A DNA stretch of 64,000 nt from G965216255 sp965216255 (GTDB lineage Bacteria > Bacteroidota > Rhodothermia > Rhodothermales > Bin80): the NCBI GenBank assembly GCA_965216255.1, contig OZ244148.1, positions 5,022,001 to 5,086,000 of the forward strand. Direction: 5' to 3'. Of the stretch, positions 1 through 8,374 are shown piece by piece; the stretch's first letter is position 1, and every line of letters begins with the position of its first letter. Below the pieces are notes generated by a model. The model had not been told where the DNA came from and did no database searches. It saw only the letters and a list, made by a program, of their open reading frames with translations. The translations under genes and the position numbers were made by a program.

Positions 1-1
1 A

Positions 2-784
2 CGTAGCGGCCTCGTCTTTGCCCTTACGCACAACTACACCGGATACCCGATGGTGAAACAGGCCCGCGCCATGGTGGCAGCGGGCCGTATCGGGGCCGTC
101 CGCAAGGTAGTCGTGGAGTACCCGCAGGGCTGGCTTGCCACGCCCATCGAGCGTGAAGGGCACAAGCAGGCCGACTGGCGCACGGATCCCAAGCGCGCAG
201 GTGCCGGGGCCCTCGGCGATATCGGTTCGCACGCCGAGAATCTGGCGCGATACATCACGGCATTGGAGATGGAGGCGTTGTGCGCTGATGTAACCACGTT
301 CGTGGAAGGCCGGCCCATTGATGATGACGTCAGTATGCTGGTCCACTACCGCGGAGGGGCCCGCGGCGTGCTCCATGCCTCGCAGGTATCCATCGGCGAA
401 GAGAACAACCTCAATATTCGTGTGCACGGGTCGGCGGGATCGCTGCAGTGGTTCCAGGAGCACCCCAACTGGCTCTATCACCGCGAGCTCAGCGGTCCCG
501 AGCGTGTCTACAAGCGTGGGAATGATTATCTGGAGCCAATTGCGCGGCACAACACGCGCCTCCCGAGCGGCCATCCGGAAGCGTTCCTGGAAGCATTCGC
601 CAATGTCTATGTGAATGCGGGGCGTACCGTCGCAGCCAGGATTGCCGGAGAGGCGCCCACGGCCTTTGACATGGATTTCCCCGATGTCCGCGATGGCGCC
701 CGCGGCGTGCACTTTATTCATGCGGCGCTGGAAAGTGGCAGGCGGCGGGCCTGGGTGGATGCCGCCTATACGCCGCCGGCCTGA
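2..784 (+). CDS. Gfo/Idh/MocA-family oxidoreductase, 3' part (5' end outside window)
   Basis: The reading frame is open from base 2, before the first ATG at 50, so the gene begins upstream and lacks its NAD-binding Rossmann half here. The visible part starts with THNYTGYPMVKQ, followed by a stretch typical of the C-terminal substrate-binding domain of Gfo/Idh/MocA dehydrogenases, including DIGSHAENLARY, where the His is the usual catalytic-site histidine. No export signal can be judged. It ends 34 bases before the next gene, on the same strand, and looks like the first visible member of the sugar-metabolism operon. These enzymes oxidise or reduce sugar or inositol hydroxyls with NAD(P); the substrate cannot be told. 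Confidence 0.9.
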   Translation, partial: RSGLVFALTHNYTGYPMVKQARAMVAAGRIGAVRKVVVEYPQGWLATPIEREGHKQADWRTDPKRAGAGALGDIGSHAENLARYITALEMEALCADVTTFVEGRPIDDDVSMLVHYRGGARGVLHASQVSIGEENNLNIRVHGSAGSLQWFQEHPNWLYHRELSGPERVYKRGNDYLEPIARHNTRLPSGHPEAFLEAFANVYVNAGRTVAARIAGEAPTAFDMDFPDVRDGARGVHFIHAALESGRRRAWVDAAYTPPA

Positions 785-818
785 ATCTTCGCAGTCAAAC
801 AATGGAGGAATAGGTAGC

Positions 819-1826
819 ATGGCAAGATCCGTCACCCTCTTTACCGGCCAATGGGCCGACCTGCCGCTTGAAACTCTGGCTGGTAAGGCTGCGGCCTGGG
901 GCTATGATGGCCTCGAACTTGCCTGCTGGGGTGATCACTTCAGTGTGGACGAGGCCCTCGCCAGCGACGGCTACTGCGCCGGGCGTCGGGCGCTGCTCGC
1001 GCGCCATGGCCTTGGCCTGCACGCTATCAGCAATCATCTGGTCGGACAGGCGGTTTGCGACCGAATAGATGGCCGCCACCAGGCCATCCTGCCACCTGAA
1101 GTCTGGGGTGATGGTGACCCGGAAGGGGTACGGCGGCGGGCCGCTCAGCAAATGCAGCGCACGGCCCGTGCGGCGGCACGGCTGGGTGTGGACGTGGTCA
1201 ACGGTTTCACGGGCAGTAGCATCTGGCACCTGCTGTATTCGTTTCCGCCCAATACGTCGGGCATGATCGATGCGGGTTACGACGATTTTGCCCGGCGTTG
1301 GAATCCCATACTGGATGTCTTCGACGAGGTGGGCGTACGTTTCGCCCTGGAGGTCCATCCCACCGAGATTGCCTTCGATATCTCTAGTGCCCACCGCGCG
1401 CTCCGTGCTCTTGACTACCGCTCCGCCTTTGGATTCAACTATGATCCCAGCCATTTCGGCTACCAGGGCGTAGATTATGTGCAATTCATCCATGAATTCG
1501 GGGACAGAATCTTTCATGCGCACATGAAGGACGTCTGGTGGTCGGACAGGCCCACGAGGGCCGGCGTCTTCGGCGGCCACATAGAGTTCGGGCACGTGGA
1601 CCGCTTCTGGGACTTCCGGTCTATTGGGCGGGGAAGCATCGATTTCGAGGAAATCATCCGTGCTCTTAACCGCGTTGGCTATGAAGGGCCGCTTTCCATC
1701 GAGTGGGAGGACGGAGGCATGGACCGTGAACATGGTGCCCAGGAAGCCTGCAGCTATGTCAAGGAAATAGACTTCGCCCCGTCAGCCGCGGCGTTTGACG
1801 CTGCTTTTGCCAAGGATGCGCAGTAG
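819..1826 (+). CDS. Sugar phosphate isomerase/epimerase family TIM barrel (xylose-isomerase-like)
   Basis: A 335-residue AP-endonuclease-2/xylose-isomerase-like TIM barrel. The start at ATG 819 is preceded by GGAGGAA at 804-810; the open frame extends further upstream but without such a site. Candidate metal ligands are seen in order: Glu in LEVHPTEIAFD (about residue 178), Asp/His in DPSHFGYQG (about 209), His in FHAHMKD (about 233) and Glu in IEWEDGGMD (about 296). There is no signal peptide, so it is probably cytoplasmic, unlike the Tat-signal TIM barrels later in the operon. It likely isomerises or epimerises a sugar intermediate made by the neighbouring oxidoreductases. It overlaps the next gene by 11 bases. 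Confidence 0.9.
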   Translation: MARSVTLFTGQWADLPLETLAGKAAAWGYDGLELACWGDHFSVDEALASDGYCAGRRALLARHGLGLHAISNHLVGQAVCDRIDGRHQAILPPEVWGDGDPEGVRRRAAQQMQRTARAAARLGVDVVNGFTGSSIWHLLYSFPPNTSGMIDAGYDDFARRWNPILDVFDEVGVRFALEVHPTEIAFDISSAHRALRALDYRSAFGFNYDPSHFGYQGVDYVQFIHEFGDRIFHAHMKDVWWSDRPTRAGVFGGHIEFGHVDRFWDFRSIGRGSIDFEEIIRALNRVGYEGPLSIEWEDGGMDREHGAQEACSYVKEIDFAPSAAAFDAAFAKDAQ

Positions 1827-2790
1827 CCCGTTCTTATTGGTCCTCATGGGCTGCGCCGGAGCGCGGCCTGTTGCCGTGCAGGTGCCAGCGCATGCGTTGC
1901 CCATCATAACGGAGACCATCCCGGGTACTTCGGTTTCCTTCCGCATGGTCTCGTTGCCAGGCGGCACGTTCATGCTCGGGAGTCCCGAAAAAGAGCCGGG
2001 CCGAGATGCGGATGAAGGCCCCCGGCGGGCTGTGACAGTCAGCGCTTTTTATATGGGAGTGCACGAGGTGGCATACAATGAACATGCCATCTTCAGGTAC
2101 CGCGACCGTGACAGCCAAGCCTCGGCTGCAGGCGTAGCCTTTGACCCGGATATCGTGGCACGCCCCAGTCCACCCTATGAGGATCCCGCGCACGGGATGG
2201 GCAATCAGGGTTATCCGGCGGGCGGCGTAACACAGTGGGGTGCCCTGCAGTATGCGAAGTGGCTCAGTGACAAGACCGGTGAATTTTACCGGCTACCGAC
2301 GGAAGCCGAATGGGAGTATGCGTGCCGCGCCGGGACAACGACCGCCTTCAGCTTTGGCGATGACCCTGCGCTTGCGGCGGATTACGCCTGGTATTATGAA
2401 AATAGCAGCGAGACGCTGCAGCCGGTAGGCGGCAGGGCCGCCAATCCGTGGGGGCTGCACGATATGCACGGAAACGTGGCCGAGTGGACGCTGGACCAGT
2501 ACGCGGCCGACGCCTACGGCGCGCATGAGGGCGCCAATCCATGGGTGCAGCCCACGCGGCTGCATCCGCGCACAGTGCGCGGCGGTGCCTTTGACGACGA
2601 TCCCGAGGCTTTGCGGTGCGCAGCCCGCCTGGAGTCCAGCCTTAAGTGGAAGCGGCGGGATCCGCAGATTCCAAAGAGCATGTGGTGGAACACGGACTCC
2701 CCCTTTGTCGGTTTCCGTATAGTTAAGTCGGTGGAAAGACCACCCCCCGAGGAAATAGAAGCCTTCTGGGATACCGTCCTGGGAGGCTGA
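1816..2790 (+). CDS. Formylglycine-generating-enzyme (SUMF1/PvdO)-like lipoprotein
   Basis: 324 residues from ATG 1816, with CAAGG just upstream and an 11-base overlap with the previous gene; a TTG at 1795 is a poorer start. The N-terminus is a lipoprotein signal with lipobox LMGC at about residue 15. The body is an FGE-sulfatase domain: MVSLPGGTFMLGS, LPTEAEWEYACRAG, GLHDMHGNVAEWT and, near the C-terminus, RTVRGGAF and FVGFRIV. Aerobic FGE uses a Cys pair. Here only one Cys (LRCAARL) is seen in the C-terminal region, so a true sulfatase-activating role is doubtful; many bacterial members have unknown or iron-dependent redox roles. No sulfatase gene lies in the window. Confidence 0.85.
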   Translation: MRSSPFLLVLMGCAGARPVAVQVPAHALPIITETIPGTSVSFRMVSLPGGTFMLGSPEKEPGRDADEGPRRAVTVSAFYMGVHEVAYNEHAIFRYRDRDSQASAAGVAFDPDIVARPSPPYEDPAHGMGNQGYPAGGVTQWGALQYAKWLSDKTGEFYRLPTEAEWEYACRAGTTTAFSFGDDPALAADYAWYYENSSETLQPVGGRAANPWGLHDMHGNVAEWTLDQYAADAYGAHEGANPWVQPTRLHPRTVRGGAFDDDPEALRCAARLESSLKWKRRDPQIPKSMWWNTDSPFVGFRIVKSVERPPPEEIEAFWDTVLGG

Positions 2791-2833
2791 TCCAAAGCGA
2801 TGCAACAATCCCAATACCCATAGAGGTGACAGC

Positions 2834-4207
2834 ATGAAAGAAAGGTATCCCAACAAAACGGCAAAGAGGGTTACCCGGCGAGACTTCGTTAAGGGCACGG
2901 CGGCGGTGGTCGGGTCGGTCATGGCCAGCCAGTTTCCGCTTGGCGCCAGTGCGTACTACGGTGTCGACGACGCCATACGGGTGGGCCTGATCGGATGCGG
3001 CGGCCGCGGTACGGGTGCTGCGATGCAGGCCATGAGGGCGTCGCAGAATGTGCGCCTCGTGGCGATGGCAGATCCGTTTATGGATCGTATCGAGGAGAGC
3101 ATTGGCAATATCATGGATCCGGATTCGCAGGAGGGCGACGTTGCAGACGTCTCCACGCAGGTGGACGTGCCGGCAGAGCGCCGCTTTGACGGCTTTGACG
3201 GCTACAAGGAGGTGCTGGCGCAGTCGGACGTGGTTATTCTTACCACCCCACCGGGCTTCCGCCCGATCCATTTTGATGCAGCCGTGGAGGCTGGCAAGCA
3301 AATCTTCATGGAGAAGCCGCTGGCCACCGATGCGCCCGGCGTGCGCCGGATCCTGGCCACGGCAGCGAAGGCAAAGGCGAAGAAACTCAATGTCGTAGTC
3401 GGCCTGCAGCGCCACTACCAGAGGGTGTATCGCGAATGGGTGCAGCGCATGCATGACGGCGCCATTGGTGACATCATACTGGGACGCGTGTACTGGAATG
3501 GTGGCGGCGTCTGGGTGCGGGACCGGGCGCAGTACGAGGAAAAGGCCGGCCGCAAGCTCACTGAAATGGAGTACCAGATGCGTAATTGGTACTACTTCAA
3601 CTGGTTGTGCGGAGATCATATAGTCGAACAGCACATCCACAATATTGACGTGGCTAACTGGGTGCTACAGGGCCATCCGGTTCGCGCCCAGGGCCAAGGC
3701 GGAAGGCTTGTGCGCACGGGCAAGGACCATGGCGAAATATTCGATCATCACTTCGTGGAATTCGAATACGAAAACGGCAGCCGCGTACTCAGCCAGTGCC
3801 GCCACATGCCGGATTGCCTCAACCGCGTCTCGGAGGCCTTCCACGGTACCACGGGCACCGCTCCGGTCCCCGGGGAATTGTATGCGGCCTCCGGCGAGGC
3901 GATCTACGAGCACCGAGGCGAGGAGGACCCGAATCCTTACCAGGTCGAGCATGACGAACTGTTTGCCGCCATTGCTGCCGGCCAGTTCAAGTATGCCGAT
4001 ACGGAAAACGGCGCGGTCGCAACCATGACGGCTATAATGGGCCGCATGGCCACGTATTCGGGGGGGGAGGTCACCTGGGACGATGCTCTTGCTTCTGAAC
4101 TCAAGCTCGTGCCGGATTCGTTTGGCTGGGATGTGGATCCGCCGGTAATGCCGGATGCCGAAGGCCGCTATGCCATACCCGTCCCCGGAATGACGCGCGC
4201 AATGTGA
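2834..4207 (+). CDS. Tat-exported Gfo/Idh/MocA-family oxidoreductase
   Basis: 457 residues; ATG 2834 follows an AGAGGTG at 2822. The N-terminus carries a twin-arginine signal (TRRDFVKG, Arg 15-16, then a hydrophobic stretch ending near ASA at 40). Next comes the Rossmann nucleotide loop GLIGCGGRGTG (about 51-61) and the FMEKPLATD motif (about 157), whose Glu-Lys-Pro is the family signature. A conserved GDHIVEQHIHNIDVANW stretch holds the active-site His region. It is probably a periplasmic enzyme with a tightly bound NAD(P), as in glycosidase-like GH109 relatives, though GH109 identity is not established. It is a paralogue of 5222-6562. The stop overlaps the next start (ATGTGA). Confidence 0.9.
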   Translation: MKERYPNKTAKRVTRRDFVKGTAAVVGSVMASQFPLGASAYYGVDDAIRVGLIGCGGRGTGAAMQAMRASQNVRLVAMADPFMDRIEESIGNIMDPDSQEGDVADVSTQVDVPAERRFDGFDGYKEVLAQSDVVILTTPPGFRPIHFDAAVEAGKQIFMEKPLATDAPGVRRILATAAKAKAKKLNVVVGLQRHYQRVYREWVQRMHDGAIGDIILGRVYWNGGGVWVRDRAQYEEKAGRKLTEMEYQMRNWYYFNWLCGDHIVEQHIHNIDVANWVLQGHPVRAQGQGGRLVRTGKDHGEIFDHHFVEFEYENGSRVLSQCRHMPDCLNRVSEAFHGTTGTAPVPGELYAASGEAIYEHRGEEDPNPYQVEHDELFAAIAAGQFKYADTENGAVATMTAIMGRMATYSGGEVTWDDALASELKLVPDSFGWDVDPPVMPDAEGRYAIPVPGMTRAM

Positions 4208-5178
4208 TTCCGCGCAGCCTCGCCGCGCTTTGCGGACTGTTTCTGTGCGCCGCCGCAGGGGCGCAGCCGGTTCAGCGGTTGCTTTACCGGCAGCCGCACA
4301 TGGGTACGGTCTTCCGGATAGTGCTTTACGCCCCGGACAGCGTGCAGGCTCGCAGCGCGGCTGAGGCCGCCTTCGCCCGTGTCGATGCGCTGGAGGGGAA
4401 GCTGAGCGACTATGCTTCGGATAGCGAGCTAAGCCTGCTTTCGGCGTCTTCCGGCTCGAGAACCGGCGTGCCCCTAAGTGAGGATCTTTATGCGGTGCTG
4501 CAGCGGAGTCAGCAGATAGCCGCGCTCACGAACGGGGCATTTGACGTGACTGTGGGACCTTTTACCCGGCTCTGGCGCTGGTCGCGGCGGCGAGGCGCGC
4601 TGCCGGAGGCGGACGCGCTGCAAGAAGCGGCAGAAGCCGTGGGCTATCTCCACCTCAAACTGCAGAAGAGGCGCGCGACGCTGGCCCTTCCGGGCATGCG
4701 CCTGGATCTTGGAGGCATTGCCAAGGGCTTCGCCGCAGACGAAGCGCTGAGCGTGCTGCGCGCCCGTGGCTATGCGCGCGCCCTCGTGGATGCGGGCGGA
4801 GACATTGCGGCGGGCACGGCGCCGCCCGATGCGCCCGGATGGAAGGTGGTGTTGACGGGCGAGGACTGGGTCTATGTCGAAACCGGTGCGGTGGCTTCGT
4901 CCGGGGCCACTTTTGGCTACATTGAAGATGATGGAGTGCGTTACTCCCACATTGTGGATCCCAAGACGGGTCGGTCCATGACGGATGATCGGCTCGTAGT
5001 GGTACGGGCACCGTCGGCAATGGACGCCGACGCGCTCTCGTCAGCCTTCAGCGTTATGGATCTGGATGCCGCGCTGCGTCTTGCCGAAGAGATCCCGGGC
5101 GTATCCGTGCGCATAATGGTGCGCCGGGAGGGCGTTCGCAAAATGTTCCAGACATCGGATTTCGGAGCGGCCCATTAG
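4204..5178 (+). CDS. apbE: FAD:protein FMN transferase (ApbE)
   Basis: 324 residues beginning at GTG 4204, overlapping the upstream stop by 4 bases, a classic translational-coupling arrangement. A cleavable signal peptide (LAALCGLFLCAAAGAQ) sends it to the periplasm. ApbE family marks are MGTVFRI near the N-terminus, DLGGIAKGFAADEA (about 168-181, FAD/Mg binding), DAGGDIAAG (about 196) and SHIVDPKTGRSM (about 248-259). ApbE transfers FMN covalently to Thr/Ser of target flavoproteins outside the cytoplasm. Its place inside the oxidoreductase operon suggests that an exported flavoprotein takes part in the same pathway or feeds electrons to or from it; no obvious target is visible in the operon. 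Confidence 0.93.
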   Translation: MIPRSLAALCGLFLCAAAGAQPVQRLLYRQPHMGTVFRIVLYAPDSVQARSAAEAAFARVDALEGKLSDYASDSELSLLSASSGSRTGVPLSEDLYAVLQRSQQIAALTNGAFDVTVGPFTRLWRWSRRRGALPEADALQEAAEAVGYLHLKLQKRRATLALPGMRLDLGGIAKGFAADEALSVLRARGYARALVDAGGDIAAGTAPPDAPGWKVVLTGEDWVYVETGAVASSGATFGYIEDDGVRYSHIVDPKTGRSMTDDRLVVVRAPSAMDADALSSAFSVMDLDAALRLAEEIPGVSVRIMVRREGVRKMFQTSDFGAAH

Positions 5179-5221
5179 ACAGGAAGCGGCAAATCCGCTA
5201 TATTGCGGTACGGCAAAATCT

Positions 5222-6562
5222 ATGTCTACCATGAAGGAGAATGAACTTCCAATCAACACGCGACGCCATTTTTTGCAGGTGTCGGCAGCTACCACGCTTG
5301 GTGTTTCCGCCGGGCTTTTTGCGAGCGGTGATTTTGCCTACGCCGCCGGATCGGATACGATTCGCGTAGGCCTCGTCGGCTGCGGCGGGCGCGGTACGGG
5401 GGCTGCCCGCGACGCGGTGGAGTCTGCTGCCGGCGTGGAGATCACGGCTATGGGGGACCTGTTCGAGGACCGGCTGGACCGGTCGATGGAAGGGCTTCGC
5501 CAGGAAATAGGCCCGGCATTCAAAGTGGACGTGGACCACGCCTTTGTGGGTTTTGAAGCGTACCGGCGTGTAGTCGAAAGCGACGTAGACATGGTCATTT
5601 TGGCTACGCCGCCGGCGTTTAGGCCTGTGCATTTCCGGACCGCCGTGGAGGCAGGAAAGCATGTCTTCATGGAAAAGCCGGTCTCCGTGGACGTGGCCGG
5701 TGCGCGCGCCATCATGGAGGCGGGCAAGATTGCCTCAGAGAAGGGACTTTCCGTGGTAGCCGGCACGCTCTACCGCAGGCAGCCGAGTTTCGTCGAGGCG
5801 CTCAAGCGCATTCACGACGGCATGATAGGGGAACTCGTGTCGGCACAGGAATACTACATGACGGGCCCCATTTGGCTGCGCCCCCGCAAGCCCGGCATGT
5901 CGGACATGGAGTGGCAGTGCCGCAACTGGTACTACTTCACCTGGCTCTCTGGCGACCATATCGTCGAGCAGTTCGTGCACAACCTGGATGTCGTTAACTG
6001 GGTATTCCAGTCCCATCCAGAGTCGTGCCTGGCGATGGGCGGGCGCATCGAGCGGGTAGATCCGTCCTATGGACACATTTACGACCACTTCAGCGTCGAG
6101 TATGTATATCCGGGCGGCGTTCGGGTCGAAGCCAAGTGCAGGCAGATGAAGGAAACTACGACTCGGGTAACCAACCGCATCGTGGGCACCAAAGGGGTGG
6201 CTGAATTGCATCCGAGATTTTCCGTCCTTCGTTCCCACGGTGGAGCGACCCTGTTCGAGGCCTCCGAGCCGGGCAACAACGCCTACGTGCAGGAACACAC
6301 GGATCTCATGGCCAGCATCCGTTCCGGTGCGGGCATTAACGAAGCCACCCAGATTGCCAACAGTACGCTCACGGCCGTGCTTGGACGCGAGAGTGCCTAT
6401 ACCGGCCAGGAGCTTACGTGGGAGGAACTCATGGCGGCGCGCCTGGACCTGGTCCCGCCGACGCTGGCCTTTGGCCCCATGCCAATCCCGGCTGTGGCAG
6501 TGCCGGGCCGCACTATCCTTAATCGTACCCCATGGATTGAAAATACCGCTTCGGCGGGGTAA
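5222..6562 (+). CDS. Tat-exported Gfo/Idh/MocA-family oxidoreductase
   Basis: 446 residues from ATG 5222; an alternative ATG lies at 5231 and neither has a strong ribosome site, so the first residues are uncertain. The twin-arginine signal is NTRRHFLQV (Arg 14-15), followed by the Rossmann loop GLVGCGGRGTG (about 50-60) and FMEKPVSVD as the Glu-Lys-Pro signature. GDHIVEQFVHNLDVVNW matches the equivalent stretch of the 2834-4207 protein, so the two are clear paralogues, probably both periplasmic. It starts 43 bases after apbE and ends 7 bases before the next gene. The substrate is unknown. Confidence 0.9.
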   Translation: MSTMKENELPINTRRHFLQVSAATTLGVSAGLFASGDFAYAAGSDTIRVGLVGCGGRGTGAARDAVESAAGVEITAMGDLFEDRLDRSMEGLRQEIGPAFKVDVDHAFVGFEAYRRVVESDVDMVILATPPAFRPVHFRTAVEAGKHVFMEKPVSVDVAGARAIMEAGKIASEKGLSVVAGTLYRRQPSFVEALKRIHDGMIGELVSAQEYYMTGPIWLRPRKPGMSDMEWQCRNWYYFTWLSGDHIVEQFVHNLDVVNWVFQSHPESCLAMGGRIERVDPSYGHIYDHFSVEYVYPGGVRVEAKCRQMKETTTRVTNRIVGTKGVAELHPRFSVLRSHGGATLFEASEPGNNAYVQEHTDLMASIRSGAGINEATQIANSTLTAVLGRESAYTGQELTWEELMAARLDLVPPTLAFGPMPIPAVAVPGRTILNRTPWIENTASAG

Positions 6563-6569
6563 GCACGTC

Positions 6570-7475
6570 ATGCAGAGACGGGATTTTATCAAGATGGGCA
6601 CGGCGGCCGTGGCACTGGCACCGGGCGTACGTGCGGCGTACGCGGGATGGGCCCGCGAAGGGCCGGCCTCCATAAGGAAGGCGGTCAAATTCGAAATGGT
6701 GGAGGAAGACCTATCCGTGGAGGGCAAGTTCAGACTACTGCAGTCTCTTGGTTTCGACGGTGTCGAACTCTCCAGCCCGAATGAGCTTGACCGGGACGAA
6801 GTCCTGGCCGCGCAGCGGGCGGTGGGGTTGCCCATCCACGGGCTGGTAGATTCCGTTCACTGGCAGAAGACGCTTTCCGATGCGGATCCGGCCGTGCGGG
6901 CGGAGGGACTGGACGGCTTGCGTACCGCGCTGGATGATGCGCACGCCTACGGGGCTTCCACCGTTCTTCTGGTCCCTGCTGTCGTTAATAAGAGCGTTTC
7001 CTACGCGGATGCCTATCGGCGTTCGCAGGAGGAAATACGCAAGGTGCTGCCCATGGCACAGGACTACGGCGTCAAGATCGCCATTGAGAACGTGTGGAAC
7101 ATGTTTCTGCTCAGTCCGCTTGAGTGCGCCCGCTATGTCGATGAATTTGATAGTGAATGGATCGGGTGGTACTTTGATGTCGGCAATGTGGTCAACTACG
7201 GCTGGCCGGAACACTGGATTCGCACGCTGGGCCACCGCATCCTGAAGCTTGACATCAAGGAATACAGCCGCAGCAAACGTGACCAGGAAGGCCCGTATGC
7301 GGGCTTCAGGGTTCCGTTGGGTGAAGGCGACTGTGACTGGCCGGCGGTAGTGGAGGCCCTGTCCGATATTGACTATGATGGGTGGGCCACGGCCGAGATA
7401 GGCGGCGGAGACGCCGAGCGGCTGGCCGAGATTGCCGAAAGAATGGATCGCATTTTGCCCACGAAATCCCACTAG
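6570..7475 (+). CDS. Tat-exported TIM-barrel sugar isomerase/epimerase-like protein
   Basis: 301 residues from ATG 6570, 7 bases after the upstream stop; the open frame reaches back to 6240, but that part only shadows the preceding gene. The start is set by the Tat signal MQRRDFIKMG at the extreme N-terminus. Xylose-isomerase-like barrel residues are visible: Glu in AIENVWNMF, Asp in WYFDVGNVVNYG, the ILKLDIKEY strand and Glu in TAEIGGGD. It is co-oriented with two further TIM barrels, so three consecutive genes encode likely periplasmic members of one superfamily. The exact reaction is unknown. Confidence 0.88.
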   Translation: MQRRDFIKMGTAAVALAPGVRAAYAGWAREGPASIRKAVKFEMVEEDLSVEGKFRLLQSLGFDGVELSSPNELDRDEVLAAQRAVGLPIHGLVDSVHWQKTLSDADPAVRAEGLDGLRTALDDAHAYGASTVLLVPAVVNKSVSYADAYRRSQEEIRKVLPMAQDYGVKIAIENVWNMFLLSPLECARYVDEFDSEWIGWYFDVGNVVNYGWPEHWIRTLGHRILKLDIKEYSRSKRDQEGPYAGFRVPLGEGDCDWPAVVEALSDIDYDGWATAEIGGGDAERLAEIAERMDRILPTKSH

Positions 7476-7482
7476 ATCAGCT

Positions 7483-8346
7483 ATGCATCGCAGAGAATTT
7501 GTCAAGGGTACCCTCGCCGCGTCGGCGGCGGTTGCAGCGCCGGGGGGATTCGCCTCGGCGCCGGGACTCCACCTTCGGGGTAACATCAACCATTCGGTAT
7601 GCAAGTGGTGCTACCCGGACTTCAGTGTGGAAGACCTTGCGCGGGCTGCGCAGGCGATGGGGATCGGCTCCGTGGAATTGTTGGAGCCAGAAGAATGGCC
7701 CATTCTGGAGCGCTACGGTCTCACGTGTGCCATGCCCTTCGGGCCCTCCATCGACGGTAAGAACCGCTTGACGGACGGCTTCAACAGTCCGGAGAACCAT
7801 GCCTGGCTGATTGCGGGCTTCCGGGAAAGGATTCGCCAAGTCGCCGACGCCGGCTATGCTCGTGTAATCTGCTTTTCGGGTAACCGCCGAGGTATGGACC
7901 ATGAGACGGGTCTGGCAAACTGCGCCGAGGGCCTAAGGCACATCATCCCGGACGCGGAAAAAGCCGGCGTCACGGTTTGCATGGAGCTCTTGAACAGTAA
8001 GGTCAATCATGCAGACTACCAGTGCGACCGCACGGAGTGGGGCGTAGAGCTCTGCAGGCGCGTGGGGTCCGAGAACTTCAAGCTGCTCTACGATATTTAT
8101 CACATGCAGATCATGGAAGGCGACGTGATCCGTACCATACGCGAAAACCATGCCTACATCGGGCACTACCATACCGGTGGCAACCCCGGGCGCCACGAAA
8201 TTGATGACACCCAGGAGCTAAACTATTCGGCCATCATGCGCGCCATTGTGGAGACCGGATACCAGGGGTTCGTGGGACAGGAGTTTATTCCCGCCCGGAC
8301 GCCCCTGGTATCGCTGCGCCAGGCTGTCGGGATTTGTGACGTCTAA
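7483..8346 (+). CDS. Tat-exported hydroxypyruvate-isomerase-like TIM barrel
   Basis: 287 residues; ATG 7483 lies 7 bases after the previous stop and is chosen because the Tat motif MHRREFVKGT begins there. The body matches the Hyi/TIM-barrel family: Glu in VCMELLNSK, Asp/His in LLYDIYHMQIMEGD, then GHYHTGGNPGRHEID and Glu in VGQEFIP. The DIYHMQ plus GNPGRHE combination is characteristic of hydroxypyruvate isomerase relatives. Because it carries an export signal, the substrate is probably a periplasmic keto-sugar rather than cytosolic hydroxypyruvate. It forms part of the continuous plus-strand operon. Confidence 0.9.
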   Translation: MHRREFVKGTLAASAAVAAPGGFASAPGLHLRGNINHSVCKWCYPDFSVEDLARAAQAMGIGSVELLEPEEWPILERYGLTCAMPFGPSIDGKNRLTDGFNSPENHAWLIAGFRERIRQVADAGYARVICFSGNRRGMDHETGLANCAEGLRHIIPDAEKAGVTVCMELLNSKVNHADYQCDRTEWGVELCRRVGSENFKLLYDIYHMQIMEGDVIRTIRENHAYIGHYHTGGNPGRHEIDDTQELNYSAIMRAIVETGYQGFVGQEFIPARTPLVSLRQAVGICDV

Positions 8347-8374
8347 CGTACACGGCAACCCTTCAATTTGCACC

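Noticed and set aside
795..1733. 312-codon open frame on the minus strand
   Set aside because: It lies wholly antisense to the TIM-barrel gene, with no recognisable motifs; long shadow frames are common in this GC-rich DNA. The same applies to the minus frames at 2723-3640, 5735-6835 and 6735-7604.
1816..2790. Active sulfatase-maturing formylglycine-generating enzyme
   Set aside because: The expected Cys pair is not seen and no sulfatase gene is in the window; kept only as an FGE-like lipoprotein.
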